This document shows positions 15,566 through 25,138 of a stretch of 64,000 nucleotides of DNA, one piece after another. Position 1 is the first letter of the stretch. Every line of letters begins with the position of its first letter. Origin of the DNA: Granulicella sp. L46. Its GTDB lineage: Bacteria > Acidobacteriota > Terriglobia > Terriglobales > Acidobacteriaceae. Position numbers and translations under genes: made by a program. Where the stretch lies: contig NZ_LMUT01000003.1 of the NCBI RefSeq assembly GCF_009765785.1, forward strand, positions 545,570 to 609,569. The letters are read 5' to 3'. The notes under the pieces were generated by a model. The model was not told the origin of the DNA. It searched no databases and saw only the letters and a list, made by a program, of their open reading frames with translations.

Positions 15566-16630
15566 TTAATCGATCGAGATCTTCCGCAGCAGCCGGAAAT
15601 CCGACAACATCTTTCCGGTTCCCAGCACGACGCTAGCCAGCGGATCATCCGCAATCGTCACGGGAAGTCCCGTCTCCTCGCGAATGCGCTTATCCAGATT
15701 CTTGATCAGCGCGCCGCCGCCGGTCAGCACAATCCCGCGATCCGAAATATCCGCCGACAGCTCAGGCGGTGTGCGTTCCAGCGCCACGCGAATTGCATTC
15801 AGGATCGTCGCAATGCATTCAGCCAGCGCCTCGCGAATCTCCGTGTCGTCGATCGTAATGGTCTTCGGCACGCCCTCAATCAGGTTGCGCCCCTTGATCT
15901 CCATCGACAGCGGCCGATCCAACGGATACGCCGAACCGATATCGATCTTGATCTGCTCTGCCGTGCGCTCGCCGATCAGCAAGTTGTACTTCCGCTTCAG
16001 ATACGTCATCACGGCTTCGTCCATCTGGTTGCCGGCCATGCGCACCGACCGCGAGTACACAATGCCCGCCAGCGAAATCACCGCAATGTCTGTCGTCCCG
16101 CCACCGATATCGACAACCATGTTGCCGCCCGGCTCAGTGATCGGCAAGCCCGCACCAATCGCCGCCACCATCGCCTGCTCCACCAGGTGCACTTCGCTCG
16201 CCTTCGCGCGATACGCAGAGTCCATAACCGCGCGCTTCTCCACCTGCGTAATCTCGCTCGGCACGCCAATCACGATGCGCGGATGAACCATCATCTTCCG
16301 GTTGTGCGCCTTCTGGATGAAGTAGTTCAACATCTTCTCGGTCTGCTTGAAGTCGGCAATCACGCCATCCTTCATTGGCTTGATGGCAATGATGTTGCCC
16401 GGCGTTCGGCCAAGCATCTCCTTGGCCTCCTTGCCCACAGCCTCAACTTCGCCCGTCACGCGATTGACAGCAATAATCGAGGGCTCATTCACAATGATGC
16501 CCTTGCCATGAGCAAAGACAAGAGTATTAGCCGTCCCCAAATCGATCGCGAGATCGCTCGAGAACAGCGAAAAAATGGATCGCATGTTGCTCACACGCGA
16601 GGTCCGCATCTGAAAGTTTTTCGAGGACAT
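15566..16630 (-). CDS. mreB: Rod shape-determining actin homologue MreB
   Basis: A 354-residue bacterial actin that polymerises under the inner membrane and organises the wall-elongation machinery. Nucleotide-binding motifs are clear: DLAIDLGTANTLVF (phosphate 1), MVVDIGGGTTDIAVISL (phosphate 2) and GIVLTGGGALIKNLD (adenosine). Three in-frame starts exist. I use the first (16630), with an AGGAA sequence about 14 nt upstream; the third (16585, MRSIFSLFSSDLAID) gives a more usual N-terminus with the amphipathic membrane-binding helix near the start. Unusually it stands alone, 13.5 kb from mreCD in this window and on the same strand. Confidence 0.96.
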   Translation of the reverse strand: MSSKNFQMRTSRVSNMRSIFSLFSSDLAIDLGTANTLVFAHGKGIIVNEPSIIAVNRVTGEVEAVGKEAKEMLGRTPGNIIAIKPMKDGVIADFKQTEKMLNYFIQKAHNRKMMVHPRIVIGVPSEITQVEKRAVMDSAYRAKASEVHLVEQAMVAAIGAGLPITEPGGNMVVDIGGGTTDIAVISLAGIVYSRSVRMAGNQMDEAVMTYLKRKYNLLIGERTAEQIKIDIGSAYPLDRPLSMEIKGRNLIEGVPKTITIDDTEIREALAECIATILNAIRVALERTPPELSADISDRGIVLTGGGALIKNLDKRIREETGLPVTIADDPLASVVLGTGKMLSDFRLLRKISID

Positions 16631-16822
16631 GAGACCGATCGGTTTCCTAAGATAAAAAGATAGAAAAAGTTATGTGAAACAAACAGAAAAGTTGGGGTTT
16701 AGCTGACCCGGCACAACCATTGTACGGCCTGAGGAGCAGTCTACTGCCTCAGGGCACAGGCGACTATACTCAAGAGGTTTGCAAGTTTGGCTCACAGTAC
16801 CACCTTCAGGAGAGATTCAGGC

Positions 16823-17938
16823 ATGATCATCGGCGTCCCCAGGGAAGTAAAAGACCACGAAAGCCGCGTCGGCGTCACCCCAGCCGGTGCCAAAGCCCTT
16901 GTCGACGCCGGCCATAAAGTGCTCATCGAACGCAACGCTGGCGCCCTGTCCTCCTTCCCGGACGAAGAATATCTCGCCGTCGGCGCCGAAATCGTGCCCG
17001 ACGCTGCCAGCGTCTGGAACCCAGCCAACATGGTCGTCAAGGTCAAGGAACCGGTGGAAAAGGAGTACCCCTATTTCCGCCCCGGCCTGGTGCTTTTCAC
17101 GTACCTCCACCTCGCCCCGCTCCGCGCCCTCACCGACGCCCTCATCGCTCAAAAAGTCACCGGAATCGCCTACGAAACCGTTCGCGACCAAGCCGGATCC
17201 CTGCCCCTCCTCACCCCCATGTCCGAAGTCGCCGGGCGCCTTTCCGTGCAAGTCGGTGCCGCCTACCTCGAGAAGGAGCATGGCGGCCGTGGCGTTCTCC
17301 TCGGCGGCGTCCCGGGCGTTCCTCCCGGCAACGTCTGCATCATCGGCGGCGGCATCGTCGGCATCAACGCCGCCAAGGTCGCGCTCGGCATGGGCGCGCG
17401 CGTCACCCTCGTTGACCTCAACCTGAATCGCCTCCGCGAACTCGACGACATCTTCTCCGGCCGCCTCTATACCCTCTACTCAAACGCCTACAACGTCGAG
17501 CGCGCTGTCTGCGAAGCCGACCTCGTCATTGGTGGCGTCCTCATCCCAGGAGCCGCCGCCCCCAAGATCGTCACCAAATCCATGGTCTCCAAGATGCGCA
17601 AGGGCGCCGTCATCGTCGACGTCGCCATCGACCAGGGCGGCTGCATCGAAACCGCCCGCCCCACCACCCACTCCGACCCCAGCTATGTCGTCGACGGCGT
17701 GGTCCACTACTGCGTCACCAACATGCCCGCCGCAGTCCCCAATACCAGCACCCTCGCGCTCACCAATGCCACCTTCCCCTACGTGATGAAGCTTGCCAAG
17801 CTAGGCGCCAACGCCGCCATCCAGTCCGATCCTGGCATTGCCGAGGGCGTGAACACCTACAACGGCTCCCTGACCTACAAGGCCGTAGCCACGGCGCAGA
17901 GCCGCGACTTCACCCCCGTCGCCCAATTGTTGCCCTGA
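16823..17938 (+). CDS. ald: Alanine dehydrogenase
   Basis: A 371-residue enzyme for reversible NAD-dependent oxidative deamination of L-alanine to pyruvate and ammonia. N-terminal [20 protein letters not shown] carries the substrate-binding Arg; Lys in VKVKEP and His in FTYLHLAP are at the catalytic positions; the Rossmann motif is [20 protein letters not shown] (about residues 172-191). ATG 16823 has AGGAGAG about 9 nt upstream; an earlier in-frame start at 16787 adds 12 unconserved residues. Divergent from mreB, with ~190 bp for both promoters. Confidence 0.96.
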   Translation: MIIGVPREVKDHESRVGVTPAGAKALVDAGHKVLIERNAGALSSFPDEEYLAVGAEIVPDAASVWNPANMVVKVKEPVEKEYPYFRPGLVLFTYLHLAPLRALTDALIAQKVTGIAYETVRDQAGSLPLLTPMSEVAGRLSVQVGAAYLEKEHGGRGVLLGGVPGVPPGNVCIIGGGIVGINAAKVALGMGARVTLVDLNLNRLRELDDIFSGRLYTLYSNAYNVERAVCEADLVIGGVLIPGAAAPKIVTKSMVSKMRKGAVIVDVAIDQGGCIETARPTTHSDPSYVVDGVVHYCVTNMPAAVPNTSTLALTNATFPYVMKLAKLGANAAIQSDPGIAEGVNTYNGSLTYKAVATAQSRDFTPVAQLLP

Positions 17939-18025
17939 TACCCAACTCCCATACAGAGTTCCCCATTCACGGCAGGCTCGTGTCAGGGCCGGGGTAGAGA
18001 ATTCCCAAACCCGCAGAAAGTCCAA

Positions 18026-18048
18026 CTCTCGCCGTCCGCGCAGGACCA
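18026..18048. repeat. Short interspersed repeat (CGCCGTCCGCGCAGGAC family)
   Basis: CTCTCGCCGTCCGCGCAGGA and flanking bases, followed by a partial duplication (CAGCGCAGGACC), lie just upstream of the NtrY-like gene. Related copies are at 3631-3664, 4498-4531, 38485-38502 and 57430-57463, three of them inside coding frames. Confidence 0.65.
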
Positions 18049-18079
18049 GCGCAGGACCAAAGCGAGTAAACTTGCTCGC

Positions 18080-20485
18080 ATGGGAGCTGGTACATTTCGC
18101 CGCAGAGCCTTCGTCATCGCGCTCGGCGTGTGCCTCTTGGTGCTCTTTCTTTCTCTCGCAGCGCTCAACGCTTTCAACCCAAAGTTCCTCAATCCAAACT
18201 CCCCCCTCCAGACCCTGGTGTTCGTCAGCCTATCCGTCATTGGATTCCTCCTCTTCGTCGGCGTCCTGGTCCTGCTCGTTCGCAACGTCCTCAAGCTCTA
18301 CGCCGACCAGCGCAGCCGCGTCCTCGGCACGCAACTGCGCACCCGCATGTTGTGGGGAGCAGTCCTGGTCTCCCTCGTTCCCCTCGTTTTCATGTTTGCT
18401 TTTAGCTATTTGCTCATGAATCGCGCAGTCGATCGCTGGTTCTCCCAGCCCGTTACGCAGATGCGCGATGACGCCAACACCATGGCTCTCGAGCTCTACC
18501 AGTATGCCGATGCCAACGACCGATCCGAAGCCGACAGCATCGCCGTCGACCTTTCCAACCTGCCCCTCTCAGACACGCAGCCACTCCCCCCCGACTCCAT
18601 CGCCGCAATTACTCGCATCTTCCAGCGCCACGAGGTTACCCTCCAGGGCGGCTTCGTCATCCTCTATCGCGACCGTCAAGCCATTGCCTCGCTCCATGTC
18701 CCGAGATCCCCCACCGGTAAATCAGAGCTGCGCTCCATCCAGCCCTCCGAGCCTTCCACCGACGAGAACTCCGACCCACGACCCGCCACGCTCGCAACAC
18801 CGCTCGAAGGCCCCACCGAACAGGCAATTCTCCAAGCCGCTCAGCGTACCGACGAGCCCTTCTATTCCCTCTCCGGAATTGACTACACCCTCGCCGCCGC
18901 CGGCCTTCCCAACGGCGATCTGGTCGTCTCAGGCATTCCGATCCCTGCGGGAATCTCCGCTACATCGCTTCGTCTCCGTAAGTCTGCTGACAAATACTGG
19001 ATGCTCTACCGCGAACGTCGAGAAGTTCGCAGCCTGTACACCGGCTTCCTGCTCCTGACCACCGCGTTGGCACTCTTCGCCTGCTGCTGGCTCGCCCTCA
19101 ATCTCAGCAAGCAGGTAACGCGCCCGGTAGAGTCCCTCGCCGACGCGATGGAGGCCATCGCCGCCGGCGACTACGCCCACCGCGTCGGTCAATCCTCCAC
19201 CGAAGAGCTCGGCGAACTCGTCGACAGATTCAACGTAATGGCCGCCGATCTCGAGAGCGCCCACGCCATCGCAGAGCGATCCACCGCTCAACTCTCAGAC
19301 CTGAACCACGCGCTCCAGGCCCGCCGCACCGAGCTCGAAACCATCATCGAGACCATACCCTCCGGCGTCGTCACCCTCTCCGCCGATCGCCGCATCCTGC
19401 TCGCCAACCGCGCCTTCTCCGAAATGCTCGACCCCGGCGGCCAGCGCCAGTTCATCGGCCTGTCTCTCTCCTCCGTGCTTCCCGGAGACATCATCGATGC
19501 GCTGGATCATCTCCTCCGCCGAGCGCACCGCATGGGATCCGCTTCCGCCGAAATGCAGATGCAATCCAACGCGGGCATTCTTCACCTCGCCGCCACGGTC
19601 GCCCTCCTCGAAGGCCGTCTTGCCAACGGCCCCGGTTCCCTTGGCTTCGAGGACATCAGCCGTGAACATCGCGGCTATGTCCTTGTCCTCGAAGACGCAA
19701 CCGAGTTGCTGCGCGCCCAGAAACAAAGTGCCTGGAAAGAGGTAGCCCGCCGCGTAGCCCACGAGATCAAGAACCCTCTCACCCCGATCTCTCTCAACGC
19801 CGAGCTCATCCAGCGACACATCGGCCGCCTCAGTTCCCTACTCAACGAGCGCAGCCTCGAATCTCCCTCCCCCGCCATCATCCAGCGCTCCGTGGAAGTC
19901 ATCTCATCGTCCGTTGAGACGATGAGATCGTTGGTAGATCAGTTCTCCTCGCTTGCCGAATTCCCCAGCGCTCGCCCCCACCCCTCCGACCTCAACACCA
20001 TCGTCGAAAACTCGCTCGCCCTCTTCGCCGGCCGCCTTGGCAACATTCGCGTACGCAAAAATCTGGCCCCGAACCTGCCGCTGGTCCTCGCCGATCCCGA
20101 AGCCCTCAAGCGCGCTCTCTCCAACCTCATCGATAACGCCGCCGAGGCTATGCAGCAAAGCCTCCTCTGTGAGCTTCACCTCTCCACACGCGCACTCCCC
20201 TCCGGCATGGTCGAGCTCATCATCGCCGACACCGGCCCCGGCCTTACCGACGAGATGCGTGAGAGCCTCTTCCTCCCCTACTTCTCCACCAAGCAGCGCG
20301 GCACCGGCCTCGGCCTCTCCATCGCCGCAAAAATCCTCCAGGAACACCACGGCTCCATTCGCGCCGAAAGAAATATCCCCACCGGCGCCCGCTTCATCCT
20401 CGAACTCCGTCCAGCCACCGACTCCACCGACGCCCCTGGTCCGACTACCGAAAACGCCCTCCATACCGAAGAAGAGCTCGCCTAA
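18080..20485 (+). CDS. NtrY-like sensor histidine kinase
   Basis: An 801-residue membrane kinase. Layout: three N-terminal membrane segments in the first ~130 residues, an extracytoplasmic region, a further membrane segment (about 315-335), HAMP (QVTRPVESLADAMEAIAAGDY), a PAS-like domain (about 420-530), HisKA with the phospho-accepting His in RVAHEIKNPLTPISLNAE (about residue 560), and a HATPase domain with N-box (SNLIDNAAEAM), DTGPGL and GTGLGLSIA. The order matches NtrY of nitrogen or redox sensing systems. The response-regulator gene starts 30 bp downstream. No clear Shine-Dalgarno precedes ATG 18080; a CGAG...CTCG inverted repeat does. The signal sensed is unknown. Confidence 0.9.
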   Translation: MGAGTFRRRAFVIALGVCLLVLFLSLAALNAFNPKFLNPNSPLQTLVFVSLSVIGFLLFVGVLVLLVRNVLKLYADQRSRVLGTQLRTRMLWGAVLVSLVPLVFMFAFSYLLMNRAVDRWFSQPVTQMRDDANTMALELYQYADANDRSEADSIAVDLSNLPLSDTQPLPPDSIAAITRIFQRHEVTLQGGFVILYRDRQAIASLHVPRSPTGKSELRSIQPSEPSTDENSDPRPATLATPLEGPTEQAILQAAQRTDEPFYSLSGIDYTLAAAGLPNGDLVVSGIPIPAGISATSLRLRKSADKYWMLYRERREVRSLYTGFLLLTTALALFACCWLALNLSKQVTRPVESLADAMEAIAAGDYAHRVGQSSTEELGELVDRFNVMAADLESAHAIAERSTAQLSDLNHALQARRTELETIIETIPSGVVTLSADRRILLANRAFSEMLDPGGQRQFIGLSLSSVLPGDIIDALDHLLRRAHRMGSASAEMQMQSNAGILHLAATVALLEGRLANGPGSLGFEDISREHRGYVLVLEDATELLRAQKQSAWKEVARRVAHEIKNPLTPISLNAELIQRHIGRLSSLLNERSLESPSPAIIQRSVEVISSSVETMRSLVDQFSSLAEFPSARPHPSDLNTIVENSLALFAGRLGNIRVRKNLAPNLPLVLADPEALKRALSNLIDNAAEAMQQSLLCELHLSTRALPSGMVELIIADTGPGLTDEMRESLFLPYFSTKQRGTGLGLSIAAKILQEHHGSIRAERNIPTGARFILELRPATDSTDAPGPTTENALHTEEELA

Positions 20486-20515
20486 CCACCACTCCAACCC
20501 CTATCCCCTGCCCCT

Positions 20516-21934
20516 ATGAATCACGTTCTCATCGTCGACGACGAAGCCGACATCCGCGAATCCCTCGAAGCCATCCTCAACGAGGAAGACTACGTCATCA
20601 CAACGGCAGGTACCGCCGCTGAGGCCCTCGAACTGATTCGCGATGCCGACTACCAGGCCGTCCTCCTCGACATCTGGCTACCCGACGGCGACGGCCTCGA
20701 CGTCCTCGCCGCCATCCGCGGCGACGCTTCCCATACACCGCGCCCCGGCGCTCCCGAAGTCATCATGATCTCCGGCCACGGCACCATCGAAGCTGCCGTC
20801 CGCGCCACCAAGCTCGGCGCGTACGACTTCCTCGAAAAACCTCTCTCCATGGACCGCACCCTGCTCGTCCTTCGCAACGCCATCCAGGCCCATCACCTCC
20901 GCGAAGACAACCAGGAGTTCGCGCGCCAGCTCACCAAGGGCTCCATCACCGGCGAATCCATCTCCGTCAAAGCCCTTCGTCAGCAGATCAAACTCATGGC
21001 GCCCACCAACGGCCGCGTGCTCATCTACGGAGAATCCGGTGCCGGTAAAGAACTCGTCGCCCGCTCCATGCACGCCGAGTCCCTCCGCCGCGATCGCGTC
21101 TTCGTCGAGCTCAACTGCGCCGCAATCCCCGAAGACTTCATCGAGACCGAACTCTTCGGCTATCGGCACGGCGCCGGCCCCGGTGGTCCCAATCAACCCA
21201 CAGAAAAACGCGGCACCTTCGAGCGCGCCGACGGTGGCACCCTCTTCCTCGACGAAGTAGGCGACATGAGCCTGAAGACTCAAGCGAAAGTCCTCCGCAC
21301 TTTAGACGAGCAGCGCTTCTACCCAGTCGGCGCCAGCACTCCCGTCCACGTCGACACTCGCGTCATCGCCGCCACTAACAAGGACCTCGAAGAAGAGATC
21401 GCCCGCGGCAACTTCCGCGAAGACCTCTTCTATCGCCTCAACGTCATCCCCTTCTTCGTTCCTCCTCTGCGCGACCGCAAGGAAGACATCCCTCTCCTCG
21501 CCCGCGAATTCCTCTCCGAGTTCGGCCAGCAGTACGGCCGACCCCACGTAGAGATCTCAGACCCCGCCCTCGCCGCGCTAAAGCAATATCACTGGCCCGG
21601 AAACGTCCGCGAGCTCCGCAACGTCATCGAGCGCGTCCTCATCCTGAATCCCAAGGTCCAGCGCATCGAATCCAAGCACCTCCCCATGCTCGTGCAACGA
21701 ACGGAGGGTGTATCTCAACGCACCGAAGGCAGCGTTCCCACCCGCTCCAGCAACGGCAATCGCGAAGAGTTCTCCACCCTCCTGCAAGCCCGCGAAGCCT
21801 ACGAACGCGACTACATCCTGAAAGAATTAGACCGCTGCCACGGCAACGTCTCCCGCGCCGCCGAATCCCTCGGCCTGGAGCGCTCCCACCTCTATCGCAA
21901 GATGAAAGCCCTGGGCATCAGCACCCACGATTAG
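20516..21934 (+). CDS. NtrX-like response regulator, AAA+ with altered GAFTGA loop
   Basis: A 472-residue regulator: receiver domain with Asp8, Asp9, phospho-Asp52 (LLDIWLPDGDG) and Lys in EKPLSM; AAA+ domain with Walker A GESGAGKE (about 172), Walker B GTLFLDEVGDM and an arginine region FREDLFYRLNV; C-terminal Fis-type helix-turn-helix (GNVSRAAESLGLERSHLYRK). The loop that contacts sigma-54, normally GAFTGA after ELFG, reads GAGPGGPNQ. It therefore may not activate sigma-54 promoters and could act as a sigma-70 regulator or repressor, as proposed for some NtrX/NtrC variants. Partner kinase is the gene just upstream. Confidence 0.9.
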   Translation: MNHVLIVDDEADIRESLEAILNEEDYVITTAGTAAEALELIRDADYQAVLLDIWLPDGDGLDVLAAIRGDASHTPRPGAPEVIMISGHGTIEAAVRATKLGAYDFLEKPLSMDRTLLVLRNAIQAHHLREDNQEFARQLTKGSITGESISVKALRQQIKLMAPTNGRVLIYGESGAGKELVARSMHAESLRRDRVFVELNCAAIPEDFIETELFGYRHGAGPGGPNQPTEKRGTFERADGGTLFLDEVGDMSLKTQAKVLRTLDEQRFYPVGASTPVHVDTRVIAATNKDLEEEIARGNFREDLFYRLNVIPFFVPPLRDRKEDIPLLAREFLSEFGQQYGRPHVEISDPALAALKQYHWPGNVRELRNVIERVLILNPKVQRIESKHLPMLVQRTEGVSQRTEGSVPTRSSNGNREEFSTLLQAREAYERDYILKELDRCHGNVSRAAESLGLERSHLYRKMKALGISTHD

Positions 21935-21997
21935 TCGTCCAGCAACTCCGCCAACCAAACTGATACGCTAGCCAAACATCAGCACACCGAGGTCCCT

Positions 21998-23320
21998 TTG
22001 CGCCTTCGCACTCTTTCGCCCGCCCTCGTCTTCATAACACTCGTCCTGGCCACCACCGCTAGCGCCCAGACCCCGCTCCCCGAGACCCCGCTTATTGCTA
22101 TCTACAAAGACCTCCACACCCACCCCGAACTCTCCCACCAAGAAGAGCGCACCTCCGCCATCCTCGCCCAGGCTCTCCGCGAAGCCGGCTACACCGTCAC
22201 CGATCACATCGGCCTCTACCCCGACGGCTCGCACGCCTTCGGTGTCGTAGCCATCCTCAAGAACGGCCCCGGCCCAACCCTCCTCATCCGCGCCGACATG
22301 GACGCCCTCCCCATCGTCGAAGAAACCGGCCTCCCCTATGCCAGCCACGTCACGGTCACCAACGCCGCCGGCCAGAAAGTCGGGGTCATGCATGCCTGCG
22401 GTCACGACATCCACACCACCGTCCTCATCGGCACCGCGCGCGCCATGGCCGCCAACAAATCGCAATGGCACGGAACCCTCATGCTCATCGGCCAACCCTC
22501 CGAAGAATCTATCGACGGCGCGAAAGCCCTACTCGCCGACCACCTCTACGAACGCTTCGGCCGCCCCGACAAAATCATCGGTCTCCACGACATCAACACC
22601 CTCGCCGCAGGCCAGGTAGGCATCCTCGCCGGCCCCGCAATGGCCAGCTCCACCTCCATCGACGTAGTCATCCACGGCATCGGCGGCCACGGCTCCGCAC
22701 CCCAGCTAGGCCGCGATCCCATCACCCTCGCCGCCCTTTACATCATGCAAATCCAAACCATCGTCAGCCGCGAAGAAGATCCCCAGGACCCCTCCGTCGT
22801 CACCGTCGGCGACATCCACGGTGGCACCCGCCGCAACATCATCCCCGACTCCGTCAAGCTCGAGCTCACCACCCGCGCCTTCACCCCGCACGCCCGCCAG
22901 GTCATCATCACCGGTCTCCAGCAGATGGCCGCCGGCCTCACCAACTCCGCCGGCCTGCCGCCAGACAAAGCAGTAACCGTAACCGTCCTCGATGACGAAT
23001 CCGCCCCCGTCCAGATCAATGACCCCACCCTCACCGCCAACGTCCAGGCCACGCTCATCAAGACCCTCGGCGCCCCCAACGTGATTACCGTGCAGAAGAT
23101 GATGGGCAGCGAAGACGTCGGCGTCCTCTCCCTCAACCAGCAAATCCCGCTCGTCTATCTCCGCCTCGGTGCCATGGATCCCGCCAAACTCGCCGCCGCC
23201 GAAGCCCAGGGCAAAACCCTTCCCGGCCTCCACACCAGCCGCTTCGAGCCGCTCCCCGAACCCACCATCGCCACCGGCGTCAAAACCATGACCGCCGTAG
23301 CCACATCCCTGCTGCAATAA
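21998..23320 (+). CDS. Secreted M20-family amidohydrolase/peptidase
   Basis: A 440-residue protein with a signal peptide (LVFITLVLATTASAQ, cleavage near residue 24) and the M20/amidohydrolase metal-binding motifs: DLHTHPELSHQE, RADMDALPI, MHACGHDIHTTVLIG and GLHDIN. The family hydrolyses N-acyl or amide bonds of amino-acid derivatives with two metal ions. The start codon is TTG (21998) with GAGG about 5 nt upstream; no ATG or GTG is available before the signal peptide. It follows the NtrX-like gene by 63 bp and may be co-transcribed. Substrate is unknown. Confidence 0.9.
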   Translation: MRLRTLSPALVFITLVLATTASAQTPLPETPLIAIYKDLHTHPELSHQEERTSAILAQALREAGYTVTDHIGLYPDGSHAFGVVAILKNGPGPTLLIRADMDALPIVEETGLPYASHVTVTNAAGQKVGVMHACGHDIHTTVLIGTARAMAANKSQWHGTLMLIGQPSEESIDGAKALLADHLYERFGRPDKIIGLHDINTLAAGQVGILAGPAMASSTSIDVVIHGIGGHGSAPQLGRDPITLAALYIMQIQTIVSREEDPQDPSVVTVGDIHGGTRRNIIPDSVKLELTTRAFTPHARQVIITGLQQMAAGLTNSAGLPPDKAVTVTVLDDESAPVQINDPTLTANVQATLIKTLGAPNVITVQKMMGSEDVGVLSLNQQIPLVYLRLGAMDPAKLAAAEAQGKTLPGLHTSRFEPLPEPTIATGVKTMTAVATSLLQ

Positions 23321-23334
23321 ACACGCCGCAATAG

Positions 23335-23910
23335 CTAACGCGTTCTTCGGTACCGCACCGTCCCCGAATCATCACCCTCGCCCACGTAGCTCATCCCGCA
23401 GCGCTCCATCACCTTAATCGACTCCGGCAGCCGCGGATACGTCTGCGCGCTCACCGACTGCACGCCCTCCACCGTCAGCAGCCAGTCCACCAGCGTTCTC
23501 GCCGATGCCGTCGCATACCCTCTCCGCTGAAACCCCGGCAGCGTCGAATACCCAATCTCCACATCCCCCTGCGCCCGCGGAAATCCCCCAATCGCCCCCA
23601 CCAACGTCCTCGCTTTCCCAAATCCCCCGTCCAGCACCACATACCGATGCCACCCGAAGCTCGCCGGCCATTCGTCATACTGCTTCTGAATAATCCGATA
23701 CACATGCGGCTCCCAATCCACCGGAGGCCACTCGCTCGTAAGCTTTGCCCGCAGCAGACTCCCCAGCCCCACCGCGTCGCCACTATGTTCCGCCGTCAGC
23801 ATCTCGGACGTGATCGCCACCAGGCGCAGGCTGCCAACCTTCAACTCCGGTACACGGGCAGTTCGGGGTTGCAAGCCGAGCACGGCTCCCCACTGCAAAA
23901 AATCAATCAC
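23335..23910 (-). CDS. GNAT-family N-acetyltransferase
   Basis: A 191-residue GNAT protein. The acetyl-CoA-binding signature is EIGYSTLPGFQRRGYATASARTL (Q/R-x-x-G-x-A/G within residues ~120-140), and the C-terminal SIKVMERCGMSYVG matches the RimJ/RimL branch, which acetylates N-termini or small molecules. It starts with GTG at 23910 and overlaps the era stop by 3 bases (GTGA), so it is translationally coupled to era and is the last gene of the phoH-era cluster. Target unknown. Confidence 0.88.
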   Translation of the reverse strand: MIDFLQWGAVLGLQPRTARVPELKVGSLRLVAITSEMLTAEHSGDAVGLGSLLRAKLTSEWPPVDWEPHVYRIIQKQYDEWPASFGWHRYVVLDGGFGKARTLVGAIGGFPRAQGDVEIGYSTLPGFQRRGYATASARTLVDWLLTVEGVQSVSAQTYPRLPESIKVMERCGMSYVGEGDDSGTVRYRRTR

Positions 23911-25025
23911 TCAGCATCCTCCGCCGTTTTCGTTCGGCTTTCAGCAAGCTTCTGATTCCTGTGCTGCGTCTCTGCCAACTGCTCTAACTGCCTGCGCCAA
24001 TCCAATTCCTCGACAAACCCGCGCGAGCTTCTCCACTCATCCTGCACCTTCACAAACAGCTCCAGGAACACCCGCGTCCCCAGCAGACCTTCAATATCCT
24101 TACGAGCCGTCGTGCCAATCTGTTTCAGCATCGCGCCCTGTTTGCCAATCAAAATCGCTTTTTGGCCCTCGCGTTCGCAAAAAATTGCCGCTGTAATTTT
24201 CGTCACCGGCAGCCGCCCTGCCTTATCTTTCTTAAGATTCTCCGGCTCCTCCCAACGCTCAATCACCACCGCCGTCGCATAAGGAACCTCTTCGCCAGTC
24301 AACAGCAAAATCTTCTCACGAATAATCTCCGCCGCCAGGAATCTTTCCGGCTGATCCGTCAATTGATTCTTCGGGAAATACCTCTGCCCCTCCGGCAGCT
24401 GCGCCACCACCTTATCCAACAGCAGCTCCAACCCTTCCTTTTTCTTCGCCGAGATCGGAATCACATCCGCAAACGTATGGAGCGACGTCCAGTGCGCAAT
24501 CAAGGGCAGCAGCGCACTCTTCGGCAGCGCGTCAATTTTATTCAGCACCAGAATCACCGGACAATCCAGCTTCTTCACCAACTGCAGCGAAAAATCATCC
24601 TCCGCCTTCGACAGCAGCCGCCGATGCTGCCCCAGCGTCCGCACCCTGCGCGCCTCCGCAAACTCCTCACTCGTCCGCGGCTTCTCCGCCACCGGCAGTC
24701 GATGCGTCACGTCCACCAAAAAAATCACCGCATCCCGCGTCTCCAGCGCATCATGCACCTCCTGCATCATGCGTTTATCCAACTGCGTCTCGGGCTTATG
24801 CACTCCCGGCGTATCGACCAGCACAACCTGCGCCTGCGACCTCCCGGGATCCCCCTTCGCCTTCTTCCGCACCGGCAACTCCAGCACCCCTTGGATACGC
24901 GTCCGCGTCGTCTGCGGCTTATGCGTGACGATGGCCAGCTTCTGCCCCAGCAACGCATTCAATAGCGTAGATTTCCCTGCATTCGGGCGGCCAATAATCG
25001 AGACGAAACCAGTACGTAATGCCAT
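23907..25025 (-). CDS. era: GTPase Era
   Basis: A 372-residue GTPase needed for 16S rRNA processing and 30S assembly. G1 is GRPNAGKS (residues 12-19), G2 lies in PQTTRTRIQG, G3 is DTPG, G4 is NKID, and the C-terminal KH domain is recognisable (AILIGKQGAMLKQIGTTAR). It is longer than the usual ~300 residues: two charged insertions lie in the G domain (RKKAKGDPGRSQAQ and KPRTSEEFAEARRVR...SKAEDDF) and a ~30-residue charged tail follows the KH domain. ATG 25025 (MALRTGFVSIIG) was chosen over 25049. Cluster with ybeY and phoH supports the role in ribosome maturation. Confidence 0.96.
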   Translation of the reverse strand: MALRTGFVSIIGRPNAGKSTLLNALLGQKLAIVTHKPQTTRTRIQGVLELPVRKKAKGDPGRSQAQVVLVDTPGVHKPETQLDKRMMQEVHDALETRDAVIFLVDVTHRLPVAEKPRTSEEFAEARRVRTLGQHRRLLSKAEDDFSLQLVKKLDCPVILVLNKIDALPKSALLPLIAHWTSLHTFADVIPISAKKKEGLELLLDKVVAQLPEGQRYFPKNQLTDQPERFLAAEIIREKILLLTGEEVPYATAVVIERWEEPENLKKDKAGRLPVTKITAAIFCEREGQKAILIGKQGAMLKQIGTTARKDIEGLLGTRVFLELFVKVQDEWRSSRGFVEELDWRRQLEQLAETQHRNQKLAESRTKTAEDAE

Positions 25026-25138
25026 CTCTATATGATGACACCGATTCAAATCTCAACCCTCAGGAATCTGCTCTCGACGTCAGCCCGCTCCCACCCGCGC
25101 GCACCCGGGAAACGCGCAAATGGATAGCTGCGGCCCTT

